A DNA stretch of 64,000 bases from the NCBI RefSeq assembly GCF_020523605.1, contig NZ_JAJAQI010000009.1:1-64000 (forward strand). Direction: 5' to 3'. Origin of the DNA: Roseicella aerolata. Lineage in GTDB: Bacteria > Pseudomonadota > Alphaproteobacteria > Acetobacterales > Acetobacteraceae. The translations under genes were made by a program, and so were the position numbers. Numbering within the stretch: position 1 is the stretch's first letter; each line of letters opens with the position of its first letter. The notes under the pieces were generated by a model that worked only from the letters and a program-made list of their open reading frames with translations, searched no databases and was not told the DNA's origin. This document shows, piece by piece, positions 51,469 to 60,287 of the stretch.

Positions 51469-54400
51469 GCGAGGTGCAGGACCGTGCCCAGGGGCTCATC
51501 GTCCATGGCGCGCCGGAGGGGTTCGACGCCCTGCTGCTGTCCCGGCGGCGCGCCGAGACCGAGGGGCCGGTCCTGCATGTCTGCCGTGACGACGCGCGCA
51601 CCGCCCGGCTGGCCGAGGCGCTGGGCTTCTTCGCCCCCGAGGTCGAGGTGCTGCGCTTTCCGGCCTGGGACTGTCTGCCCTATGACCGCGTCTCCCCAAA
51701 CCCTGAGATCGTGGCCGAGCGGGTTGCAACCCTGACCCGGCTGCTGGAGCCGGGCACCCGGCCGCGCATCGTCGTCACCACCGTCAATGCCCTGGTGCAG
51801 AAGGTCCCGCCGCGGGAGGTCTTCCTCGGCGCCACCCTGCTGCTGCGGAAAGGCGGCCGGGTCGCCCCGGAGAAGCTGACGGCCTTCCTGGAGGCCAATG
51901 GCTACGGCCGCACCGGCACGGTCATGGAGCCGGGCGAGTATGCCGTGCGCGGCGGCATCATCGACCTCTTTCCGGCCGGTGAGCCGGATCCGGTGAGGCT
52001 TGACCTGTTCGGTGACGAGATCGAGAGCCTGCGGCGCTTCGACACCGGCACCCAGCGCAGCGGGGAGGCGCTGGCGGAACTGTGGCTACGCCCGGTGGGG
52101 GAGGTGTTCCTCGACGAGGCCTCGATCGCCCGCTTCCGCACCGCCTACCGCGAGCTCTTCGGCAATGCCGCGGCCGAGGACCCGCTCTATGTCTCGGTCA
52201 GCGCCGGGCGGAAGCATCCTGGCATGGAGCACTGGGCCGGGCTGTTCCACGAGCGGATGGAGACCTTGCTCGACTACCTCCCCGGTGCGTCGGTCAGCCT
52301 GGACCACCAGGCCGAGGACGTGCTGGCAGCGCGGCTCGAGATGATCGAGGACCACTACCAAGCCCGCCGGCAGCCGGTGCGCAGCAGCGAGGGAGAGGTG
52401 CCCTACCGGCCGGCGCCGCCCGGCGGTCTCCATCTGACGCGTGCTGCCTGGGACCGGATGCTGGGGCAGGGGCCGCTCTTCCGCTTCTCCCCCTTCGCCC
52501 AGCCGGATGGCGCGGAAGGGATCGAGGCCGGCGGCCGCCCGGGGCGGCTCTTCACCGAGGTCCGCAACACCGGTGGCAATGTTTTCCAGGCCCTCGCCGA
52601 GCATGCCCAGGCGATGCTGGAGCAGGCGCGGCGGCCGGTGGTCGCCGCCTGGACCCGCGGCTCGCGCGAGCGGCTGGGCAACCTGCTGCGGGAGAACAAG
52701 GTCGCGGCCCAGGCGGTCGAGGACTTCTCCGAGATCGGCAGGCTGCCCAAGGGCGTGGTGGCGCTGGCGGTGCTGGGGCTGGAACGCGGCTTCCTCGCCC
52801 CCGCCGCCGCGACCGGCGCCGGCTTCGGCCTCTCGGTCGTCGGTGAGCAGGACCTGCTGGGCGAGCGGATCGCCCGCCCGCCGCGCCGGCGCAAGCGCGC
52901 CGACCAGTTCATCGCCGACGCGACGGGCATCGAGCAGGGCGACCTGGTGGTGCACCAGGACCATGGCATCGGCCGCTATGACGGGCTGGAGACCCTGCAG
53001 GTCAACGGCGCGCCGCATGACTGCCTGCGGCTGATCTATGAGGGCGGCGACAAGCTCTTCCTGCCGGTCGAGAATATCGAGGTGCTGTCGCGCTTCGGCT
53101 CCGAGACCCAGGGCGTGGCGCTCGACAGGCTGGGCGGCTCCTCCTGGCAGTCGCGCAAGGCCAGGGCCAAGCAGCGCATCCAGGACATGGCCGGGCAGCT
53201 CATCCGCATCGCCGCGGAACGCGCGACCCGCGAAGGCACGCTGGCGGCCCCGCCCGAAGGCGCCTGGGACGAGTTCTGCAGCCGTTTCCCCTTTGCCGAG
53301 ACCGAGGACCAGCAGCGCGCCATCGCCGACGTGCTGGAGGACCTGGCCGCCGGCCGCCCCATGGACCGGCTGGTCTGCGGCGATGTCGGCTTCGGCAAGA
53401 CCGAGGTCGCGCTGCGCGCCGCCTTCGTCGTGGCGATGTCCGGCGCCCAGGTGGCGGTGGTGGTGCCGACCACGCTGCTCGCCCGCCAGCACACCCGCAC
53501 CTTCACGATGCGCTTCGCCGGCTTCCCCATCCATGTCGCACAACTCTCGCGGATGGTGACGGCCAAGGAAGCGGCCAAGGTGCGGGAAGGGCTGAAGGAC
53601 GGCAGCATCAACATCGTCGTCGGCACCCATGCCCTGCTGGCCAAGGGCGTGGAGTTTGCCGATCTCGGCCTGGTCATCGTGGATGAGGAGCAGCATTTCG
53701 GCGTCGCCCACAAGGAGAAGCTGAAGGCGCTGAAGACCGACGTCCATGTCCTGACGCTGACCGCAACACCGATCCCGCGCACGCTGCAACTCGCCCTGAC
53801 CGGCGTCAGGGAGATGAGCGTCATCGCCACGCCGCCGGTCGACCGCCTCGCCGTGCGCACCTTCATCATGCCCTGGGACGGCGTGGTGCTGCGGGAGGCG
53901 ATCCAGCGCGAGAGGTTCCGCGGCGGGCAGATCTTCTGCGTGGTCCCGCGCCTCGAGGACATGGAGAAGGTCTCCGCCCGCCTGCGCGAGATCGTCCCCG
54001 ATGCCCGCGTGGTCGAGGCGCATGGCCAGCTCGCGCCGACGCAGCTCGAGAAGGTCATGGCCGAGTTCGGCGACGGCAAGCACGACATCCTGCTGGCGAC
54101 GAACATCGTCGAGTCGGGCCTCGACATGCCGGCCGTCAACACGCTGATCATCCACCGTGCCGACATGTTCGGCCTGGCGCAGCTGTACCAGCTGCGCGGG
54201 CGGGTCGGGCGCGGCAAGCAGCGCGGCTATGCCTACCTGACCTGGCCGGCCACCCACCGCCTCTCCGCCGCGGCGCAGAAGCGGCTGGAGGTGATGCAGA
54301 CGCTCGACAATCTCGGCGCCGGCTTCACCCTGGCCTCGCACGACCTCGACATCCGCGGCGCCGGCAACCTGCTGGGCGACGAGCAGAGCGGCCATATCCG

Positions 54401-54962
54401 CGAGGTGGGCATCGAGCTCTACCAGCAGATGCTGGAGGAGGCGGTGGCCGACCTGAAATCCGGGCAGGGGAAGAAGCGGTCCGAGCTGGATTATGCCGGC
54501 GGCTGGACGCCCAACATCAATCTGGGCCTGCCGGTGCTGATCCCGGAGGCCTATGTGCGGGACCTGCCGGTCCGGCTCGGCCTCTATCGCCGTATCGGCG
54601 CGCTGGCGACCGAGGCCGAGATCGAGGCGATGGCGGCCGAACTCGCCGACCGCTTCGGCCCGCTGCCGCCGGAGGTGGAGAACCTGCTGCAGGTGGTCGC
54701 CATCAAGGCGCTCTGCCGGGAGGCAGGGGTGGAGAAGGTGGATGCCGGGCCGAAGGGCGTGGTGCTGAGCTTCTTCAAGAACCAGTTCCGCAACCCGGGC
54801 GGCTTGGTGAGCTGGGTTGCTGCGCAGAAGGGCCTGGTGAAGCTGCGGCCTGACCACAAGCTGGCCCTGCTGCGGGAGATGAAGCTGGAACAGCGCGTGC
54901 GGGTGGCGAAGGATCTGCTGGTGGCGCTGGCACGGGTGGCGGGACAGGCGAAGGCCGCGTGA
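51465..54962 (+). CDS. mfd: Transcription-repair coupling factor Mfd
   Basis: Releases stalled RNA polymerase and recruits UvrA, 1165 residues, normal length. The UvrB-like N-terminal part (about 1-330) has FPAWDCLPYDRVSPNPEIV. The RNA polymerase-interacting CarD-like domain (about 470-540) has DLVVHQDHGIGRYDGL. The translocase core has Walker A CGDVGFGKTEVALRAAF near 640, VDEEQHFGV and TLTATPIPRTL. The TRG motif and TRCF C-terminal domain complete it (LDIRGAGNLLGDEQSGHI). The ATG overlaps the sdhE stop by four bases. Confidence 0.97.
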   Translation: MSEVQDRAQGLIVHGAPEGFDALLLSRRRAETEGPVLHVCRDDARTARLAEALGFFAPEVEVLRFPAWDCLPYDRVSPNPEIVAERVATLTRLLEPGTRPRIVVTTVNALVQKVPPREVFLGATLLLRKGGRVAPEKLTAFLEANGYGRTGTVMEPGEYAVRGGIIDLFPAGEPDPVRLDLFGDEIESLRRFDTGTQRSGEALAELWLRPVGEVFLDEASIARFRTAYRELFGNAAAEDPLYVSVSAGRKHPGMEHWAGLFHERMETLLDYLPGASVSLDHQAEDVLAARLEMIEDHYQARRQPVRSSEGEVPYRPAPPGGLHLTRAAWDRMLGQGPLFRFSPFAQPDGAEGIEAGGRPGRLFTEVRNTGGNVFQALAEHAQAMLEQARRPVVAAWTRGSRERLGNLLRENKVAAQAVEDFSEIGRLPKGVVALAVLGLERGFLAPAAATGAGFGLSVVGEQDLLGERIARPPRRRKRADQFIADATGIEQGDLVVHQDHGIGRYDGLETLQVNGAPHDCLRLIYEGGDKLFLPVENIEVLSRFGSETQGVALDRLGGSSWQSRKARAKQRIQDMAGQLIRIAAERATREGTLAAPPEGAWDEFCSRFPFAETEDQQRAIADVLEDLAAGRPMDRLVCGDVGFGKTEVALRAAFVVAMSGAQVAVVVPTTLLARQHTRTFTMRFAGFPIHVAQLSRMVTAKEAAKVREGLKDGSINIVVGTHALLAKGVEFADLGLVIVDEEQHFGVAHKEKLKALKTDVHVLTLTATPIPRTLQLALTGVREMSVIATPPVDRLAVRTFIMPWDGVVLREAIQRERFRGGQIFCVVPRLEDMEKVSARLREIVPDARVVEAHGQLAPTQLEKVMAEFGDGKHDILLATNIVESGLDMPAVNTLIIHRADMFGLAQLYQLRGRVGRGKQRGYAYLTWPATHRLSAAAQKRLEVMQTLDNLGAGFTLASHDLDIRGAGNLLGDEQSGHIREVGIELYQQMLEEAVADLKSGQGKKRSELDYAGGWTPNINLGLPVLIPEAYVRDLPVRLGLYRRIGALATEAEIEAMAAELADRFGPLPPEVENLLQVVAIKALCREAGVEKVDAGPKGVVLSFFKNQFRNPGGLVSWVAAQKGLVKLRPDHKLALLREMKLEQRVRVAKDLLVALARVAGQAKAA

Positions 54963-55086
54963 GCCACCCGCTGCCGCGCGGATCCGGGAGTTCCAGGTTC
55001 TGGCCGAATGGGATTCGGGCGAATTTCCTTCGGCCGTGTTCGTGCAACAATAGCGTGAGCGCAAGCGGCCACGGTATGCAGCCGGA

Positions 55087-56220
55087 ATGTCTGCTGCTGT
55101 CCCGCACAATCGCCGCACCGACCTCGACCTGCTGCGGGTCCTGATCTGCTTCGCGGTCATCCTCGCCCATGCCCTTCTGATCTATGCCGAGGAGCCGCGC
55201 TACCACGTGAAGAGCACCGAGCCCTGGCTGGTGGCGACGGTGAGCTATGAGGCGATGCGGATCGCCACCCTGGCGATCTTCTTTGTCCTTGCCGGTTGGT
55301 CGGCCGTCGCCTCCCTGCGGCGCCGGACAGCGGGGAGATATGTCCAGGACCGGGCGGCACGGGTGCTGGTGCCGCTGTTTGCCGGGATCCTGCTGCTGGG
55401 GCCGGTGATCAAGTGGATCGAGCTGCAGCAGGGGCGGGACCTCCGCCTCGGCGGTTTCCGGCTGGTGGCGCCACCGGATTATGGCTTCCTGGAATTCATC
55501 CCGCGCTACCTGACTCGGCTGAACCTGATGACCTGGTCGCATCTCTGGTTCCTGGCCTACCTCTTCCTGATCTCGCTGGCCCTGCTGCCGTTGCTGGTCT
55601 GGCTGGCGCGCCGCCAGCCGGAGGCTTCGGTGCCTGGCCGCGCAATGGCCTATGCGCCCGCCGCGCTGCTGGCCGGGCTGGTGGCCGGTACGGGTGGTTA
55701 CTGGCCTTTCCTGCCCAATCTGGTGCAGGACTGGGCCAACCTGTCCTATTTCGCCGCCTGCTTCGCACTCGGCGGCGTGCTCTTCGCCTGGCCGGGGCTG
55801 GAGGCGCGGCTGCGCGGCGAGGCCTGGGGGCTGCTGGCGCTGGCGCTGGCCGGCCTGGCGCTGGTGGTGCTGGCGGGACCATCCGTCCCGGGGCGGATCG
55901 GCGTCGGGCTCTGCGCCTGGGGCGCGATCGGCGCGGCGCTTGGCCTTGCCGGGCGACATCCGCCGCGGCCCGGGAGGCTGCTGTCCTGGCTCGGGGAGGC
56001 GACCATGCCCGTCTACGTGCTGCACCACATCCCGGTGCTGGCGCTCGGCGTGCTGGTGCTTCCGCTGGGATGGGGGGAGTGGATCTCGGTCCTGGCGATC
56101 ACCGCCGGGGCGACGGTGCTGTCGCTGCTGGCCTATCGGCTGCTGGTGTGGCCCTGGCGGCTGCCGCGGTGGCTGACGGGGATGGGGGCGGAGGCGCAGC
56201 TCCGGAACCCGGCGCGCTGA
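55087..56220 (+). CDS. Acyltransferase 3 family membrane protein
   Basis: A 377-residue polytopic protein with about ten membrane helices. It begins RRTDLDLLRVLICFAVILAHALL, the acyltransferase_3 entry with the conserved His near residue 28. FFVLAGWSAVASLRRRTAGRYVQDRAARVLVP near 61-92 is the second signature. Family members O-acylate surface polysaccharides, glucans or lipids (OpgC, OafA). No polysaccharide cluster is adjacent, so the acceptor is unknown. It starts 124 bp after mfd. Confidence 0.88.
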   Translation: MSAAVPHNRRTDLDLLRVLICFAVILAHALLIYAEEPRYHVKSTEPWLVATVSYEAMRIATLAIFFVLAGWSAVASLRRRTAGRYVQDRAARVLVPLFAGILLLGPVIKWIELQQGRDLRLGGFRLVAPPDYGFLEFIPRYLTRLNLMTWSHLWFLAYLFLISLALLPLLVWLARRQPEASVPGRAMAYAPAALLAGLVAGTGGYWPFLPNLVQDWANLSYFAACFALGGVLFAWPGLEARLRGEAWGLLALALAGLALVVLAGPSVPGRIGVGLCAWGAIGAALGLAGRHPPRPGRLLSWLGEATMPVYVLHHIPVLALGVLVLPLGWGEWISVLAITAGATVLSLLAYRLLVWPWRLPRWLTGMGAEAQLRNPAR

Positions 56221-56289
56221 GCCTCGGCCCTGCCTCCGGCTGCCGTCACCAGGAGCAGTGGCCCCACCGGCCGGGGGGCAGCCAAGGCC

Positions 56290-56949
56290 TCACCCCTCCA
56301 CCAGCGCCACGTCCAGCAGCCGTTCCAGGACCTCCGGCTCCTGCGCCCCGGCGATCGCGTGCCGCCCCGCCACCACGAAGCAGGGCACGCCGTTGATGCC
56401 GAGGCGATGCGCCCGGAGGTTGTCGGCATGCACCGCCTCCACCTCCGCCACGGTGGCCAGGAAGCGCCGCGCCGCCGGCGTCTCCAGCCCCAGCCGTCCG
56501 GCGATCAAGGCCAGCACGGTCGGGTCGCCGATATCGGCGCCCTCCATGAAATAGGCCTCGAAGATCGCCTCCACCATCGCATCCGCCGCGGCGAAGCGGC
56601 CGGCCCAGCGCACCAGCCGGTGCGCATCCAGCGAATGCGGTACCCGGCGGATGCGGTCGAAGCGGAAGTCCAGCCCCTCGGCCCGGCCGAGTTCCGCGAT
56701 GGTGCCGTGCAGCCGGCGGGCCCGCTCCTCGCCACCGAATTTCCGCACCAGGTATTCCTGCCGCGGCACCCCCTGGGGCGCCAGGTCGGGGTTGAGCAGG
56801 AAAGGCCGCCATATCAACTCGGCCGCCACATCCGGCCGGCTCCGCAGCATCCGTCGCAGCCGGCGGATACCAAGGAAGCACCAGGGACAGACCAGGTCGA
56901 AGACGACCTCGATCGGCAGGCGGGCGCGGGGCGGGGCAAGGATGTTCAC
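56290..56949 (-). CDS. DsbA-fold oxidoreductase, FrnE/HCCA isomerase family (GTG start)
   Basis: A 219-residue cytoplasmic thioredoxin-fold protein. The CPWC pair (Cys21, Cys24) lies in FDLVCPWCFLGIRRL. The long helical insertion and the cis-Pro loop GVPCFVVAGRHAIAGAQEPEVL near 188-209 match the FrnE / 2-hydroxychromene-2-carboxylate isomerase family. No signal peptide. GTG start with AGGATG nearby. Repeat copy D begins 10 bp upstream, so the repeat forms part of its leader or promoter. Confidence 0.9.
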   Translation of the reverse strand: MNILAPPRARLPIEVVFDLVCPWCFLGIRRLRRMLRSRPDVAAELIWRPFLLNPDLAPQGVPRQEYLVRKFGGEERARRLHGTIAELGRAEGLDFRFDRIRRVPHSLDAHRLVRWAGRFAAADAMVEAIFEAYFMEGADIGDPTVLALIAGRLGLETPAARRFLATVAEVEAVHADNLRAHRLGINGVPCFVVAGRHAIAGAQEPEVLERLLDVALVEG

Positions 56950-56958
56950 GGCATCATC

Positions 56959-57058
56959 CTAGAGCGGATCGCGGACGGGCGTGAACGCCCGGGAGCGTGA
57001 ATCCGCTCGATAAGCGGAAAGCCATGGCGGATCGGTGTTCAGGGATGTCCGGTCCGCC
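56959..57058 (+). repeat. Dispersed two-module palindromic repeat, copy D
   Basis: CTAGAGCGGATCGCGGACGG leads to GGGCGTGAACGCCCGGGAG and ATCCGCTCG. This is module 1 of the GGGCGTGAACGCCC subtype, as in the second unit of copy B. Module 2 is a hairpin of GGCGGATCGG with CCGGTCCGCC (57026-57058). It sits between the FrnE gene start and the FkbM-type gene end. Confidence 0.8.
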
Positions 57059-57094
57059 ACGGCCTGCCCGACCCACCCCGCTGCCAAACCTCCA

Positions 57095-59386
57095 TCACGG
57101 CTTGCCGGCCAGGACATCGCGCAGGATGCCCGGCAGGGCCTCCGTCACCAGCCGCTCATCAGCCGAGCCCGCGCCGACCCCGATGAAGTACCAGGGGTGG
57201 GCCTCATCCTCCCAGCCCTCCGGCGTGAAGGGGCGGCCGAACAGGTCGTAGAGCCGGTAGCCCAGCCCGGCGAAGAAGCGGAAGTACTCCTCGCGGTCAT
57301 AGCCATAGGTCCGGGCGGCCGTCTCGCGCGAGTTCTCCAGCACGATCACCGGCCGCGCCCGCGCCAGCGCCCGCTCGGCGCCCTGCAGGGCCCGGAATTC
57401 GCCGCCCTCCAGATCCAGCTTGATGAAGCGCCAGGGCTGCTCCGCCCCCTCCAGCAGGCGATCCAGCCGCACGGTCCTCACCTGCAACCGCTCGTCATCC
57501 GGCGCGAAGGGGTAGTCGCGCGTCTGCAGGCCGCTGTAGCCATCGGCATTGCGGATCCAGTGGAACTCCGCCATGCCCTCGGCATCCGAGACCGCGACCT
57601 GCTGCAACTCGATCTGCGGCAGCCCGCGCGCGACGGCGCCGGCGCGGAGCGCATCGGCGAGGATGGGGATGGGTTCGATCGCCAGCAGGCGGCCCCGCGG
57701 CCCGACTCTCTCGGCCATCGGGTAGGTGTGCAACCCGTGATTGGCGCCGGCATCCACCGCCAGATCGCCGGGCTGCAGCACCGTGCCGTAGAGGCCGGCG
57801 ATGACGTCCTCGAACAGGTTGTGGCTTTCCTGCAGGGCAAAGAGGCGGGCGGGCTCCACCGTCTCGCCATCCGGCAGGTGCACCGGCGGCAACGGCGCAG
57901 GCGGTGGCCCGGCATCGGCCGGAGGCGCCGGGGCGCGGCCGGGCTTGCGGAACAGGAAGAAGGCGTCGTCCTCCCGCTCCGCCATGTCGAAGCCCATGCT
58001 CCGCATCCCCTCCAGCAGCGCGGTGCGGTCGATATCGGGCGGCGGGTACCAGGCGCGGAAGGTCTCCGCCCTCTCCGTGACGAAGCCGGCCCGCTCGGCC
58101 AGGGCGATGACATCGGCCGGGGCGTATTCACGGATATGCGGCGGGTAATTGAAGGCGTGCCGGCGCCGGAGCAGATGGCCGATCGCCTCGATCGAGGTGA
58201 CATTCGGCGTGGTCAGCACCAGCAGCCCGCCCGGCCGCAGTATCCGGAAGCTCTCGCGGAACAGATTCGCCGCGCCGGAGTGCTGGAAGATCTGCAACTC
58301 GGCGAGGGAGGAGGTCGGCGTATGCGCATCGGGCAGGTGCTGCAGAACCTCCAGCGCCAGCACCGCATCGGCCGTCTCGGCGAGCGGCGCGCAGGGAAAG
58401 CGCAGGTCGCCCTCGACCGGGCGGAGCTGCACCCCACGCTCCTCCGCCAGGAAGGCGCCGAGGGCGGAGATGCCGCCGAGTTCCACCACCTCGCGCGCAT
58501 CCTGCAGCGGGATGCCGGCGCGCCGCCAGGTCTCCAGGTAGCGTCGCCGATGCGTCTCCAGATGCTCGCCCGGCGCCTGCCGCGCGAGCCAAGGATCAAG
58601 ATCGGCAAGGCCCGGATCCGCCCTGCGATGCACCACGGCGGGCAGGATCGCCGGCAGCGCCCCGCGCACCGCCGCCTCCTCGGCTGAGTCGGCGGCAACC
58701 GCGATGGTGTACCAAGGCCGGTCCGGCGGCAGCCAGTCCGCCGGGCCGAAGGGCCGGCCGAACAGGTCATAGAGCCGGTAGCCGAGCCCGGCGAAGAAGC
58801 CGAAATAGGCTTCCGGCTCATAGCCATAGGTGGCGGCCGCGACCGCGCGCGCATTGTGGCAGACCAGCACGGGCCGGTGCCGCGCGATCGCCCGGGTCGC
58901 GCCACGCAGCGCCGGCAGCTCGCCGCCCTGCAGGTCGAGCTTCGCGTAGCGCCAGGGCCGATGCTCGCCGGCCAGCAGATCATCGATGGTGGCGAGGGTG
59001 GCCGGGATCTCCTCGATCTCCGGCGTCACCGGGTAGGGGCGCGGGCGGAGCGCGCTGTAGGCATCGGCGTTGCGCACCCAGAGGAAAGGCGCGGTGCCGG
59101 CCTGCTCGGCCAGTGCGACGCGATGGATCGCGACTTGCGGCAGCCCGCGCCGCTGCCGGTCCAGCCGCAATTGCTCCGATAGCCAGGGGATCGGCTCGCA
59201 GGCAATGACACGCCCTGCGGCGCCGACCAGATCGGCCAGGGCGAAGCTGTCGCGCCCGCGCCCGGCGCCGCCATCCAGCGCGAGGTCGCCGGGCCGCAGC
59301 AGGGCGCGGGCAAGGCGGGCGATGATCTCCTCATAGGCGTCGCCATGACCGAGCAGCGCCGAGACGCCCGGGGGGAGCTGATCCAT
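57095..59386 (-). CDS. Trimodular FkbM - methyltransferase - FkbM protein
   Basis: A 763-residue cytoplasmic protein with three SAM-methyltransferase modules. Module 1 (about 15-260) is FkbM-like: LALDGGAGRGRDSFALAD, IACEPIPWLSEQL, KLDLQGGELPALRG. Module 2 (about 285-480) is a type 11 methyltransferase (VVELGGISALGAFLAEE, ALEVLQHLPDAH, LRPGGLLVLTTPN). Module 3 (about 520-760) is a second FkbM unit with LAVDAGANHGLHTYPMAE and KLDLEGGEFRALQG. Modules 1 and 3 share FFAGLGYRLYDLFGRPF, so they arose by duplication. A Pro-rich linker (about 495-515) precedes module 3. Targets are probably glycans or sugar intermediates. ATG at 59386. Confidence 0.85.
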   Translation of the reverse strand: MDQLPPGVSALLGHGDAYEEIIARLARALLRPGDLALDGGAGRGRDSFALADLVGAAGRVIACEPIPWLSEQLRLDRQRRGLPQVAIHRVALAEQAGTAPFLWVRNADAYSALRPRPYPVTPEIEEIPATLATIDDLLAGEHRPWRYAKLDLQGGELPALRGATRAIARHRPVLVCHNARAVAAATYGYEPEAYFGFFAGLGYRLYDLFGRPFGPADWLPPDRPWYTIAVAADSAEEAAVRGALPAILPAVVHRRADPGLADLDPWLARQAPGEHLETHRRRYLETWRRAGIPLQDAREVVELGGISALGAFLAEERGVQLRPVEGDLRFPCAPLAETADAVLALEVLQHLPDAHTPTSSLAELQIFQHSGAANLFRESFRILRPGGLLVLTTPNVTSIEAIGHLLRRRHAFNYPPHIREYAPADVIALAERAGFVTERAETFRAWYPPPDIDRTALLEGMRSMGFDMAEREDDAFFLFRKPGRAPAPPADAGPPPAPLPPVHLPDGETVEPARLFALQESHNLFEDVIAGLYGTVLQPGDLAVDAGANHGLHTYPMAERVGPRGRLLAIEPIPILADALRAGAVARGLPQIELQQVAVSDAEGMAEFHWIRNADGYSGLQTRDYPFAPDDERLQVRTVRLDRLLEGAEQPWRFIKLDLEGGEFRALQGAERALARARPVIVLENSRETAARTYGYDREEYFRFFAGLGYRLYDLFGRPFTPEGWEDEAHPWYFIGVGAGSADERLVTEALPGILRDVLAGKP

Positions 59387-59564
59387 GCTCAGAAGCACCT
59401 TGTACCGCGGCAGGCAGCGCCCCTGTTCGGGCAGCCTGCCCGCGCCGCGATAGCAGAAGCCGCCGCCTCCTGGCGAGTTGGGGGATCGGCGCCGCCCCGC
59501 TCGCCTCCCCCCGGATACGGTGCGGCACCATCCCACCGCAGCCGCGGGGGGGGGCGGATTGGCT

Positions 59565-60077
59565 TCAGGCTTCGCTGACGATCTGGCTGCCGCCCGCCTC
59601 CTGCGCGCGGGTGAGCGCGGCGCGGGCGCGGCTCAGCAACTCCTCGGCCGAACTCCCGGGGCCGCGGCCGAAGGCGAGGCCAAGGCTGCAGCGGAGGGCC
59701 AGGGGGCCGGCCGCCGTCGGCACCGGCCGCGCCTCCAGCAGCCGTTGCAGCCGCTCCGCCGCGCGGTGGGCCTGGGCGGTGAAGATCTCCGGCAGGCAGA
59801 CGGCGAAGCCCTCGGGCAGCCGTCCCACCAGGTCGTGGCTGCGCAGCCCGGCCCGCAGCCGGTCGGCGACGCCGAGCAGCACGGCATCGGCCTGCGCCGG
59901 GCCGTGCTGCTCGGCGATCGCGGCCAGCCCGTCGATGCCGATGGCAAAGAGCACCACGCCTGGCCCCTGCAGGTCGGAGAGGTCGAGGGCCGCCTCCAGG
60001 AAACGGCGCATCGCCTCCGCCGTCACGGTGCCGGTCAGCGGATCCCGCTGATCGTGCCGGTCCCGATCGATCATCAT
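59565..60077 (-). CDS. Degenerate GGDEF domain protein
   Basis: A 170-residue protein with a diguanylate cyclase fold but no sensor domain. DPLTGTVTAEAM near 12-23, VVLFAIGIDGLAAIAEQHG near 41-59 and the C-terminal segment LALRCSLGLAFG follow the family pattern. The catalytic GGDEF site reads RLPEGF near 86-91, so cyclase activity is unlikely; it may bind GTP or c-di-GMP or act as a scaffold. An ATG at 60107 would add ten residues. The frame extends on into the opposite-strand LuxR gene, which is not coding for this protein. Confidence 0.8.
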   Translation of the reverse strand: MMIDRDRHDQRDPLTGTVTAEAMRRFLEAALDLSDLQGPGVVLFAIGIDGLAAIAEQHGPAQADAVLLGVADRLRAGLRSHDLVGRLPEGFAVCLPEIFTAQAHRAAERLQRLLEARPVPTAAGPLALRCSLGLAFGRGPGSSAEELLSRARAALTRAQEAGGSQIVSEA

Positions 60078-60287
60078 GTCTCTGGCCCAGCCTGTTCCAG
60101 GGCGCATGAACCGCGGTGTTCTTGCCGGATGCTTAACTCGTGCAATGGGTTGGCCGGCGAGGCATGCTGCCCCTCCGCGCCGGCGTGCGATCCGGCACAG
60201 ATCCGCGCATCCTCTTCGCATGCAAAGCGAACTCCGCGGTCTCTGGCACGTCAATGCGCCGCCCGGTTCAGGCGCGGGGTGCATCCG

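Noticed and set aside
52086-55160. 1024-codon minus-strand open frame
   Set aside because: Antisense to mfd, which has full motif content on the plus strand.
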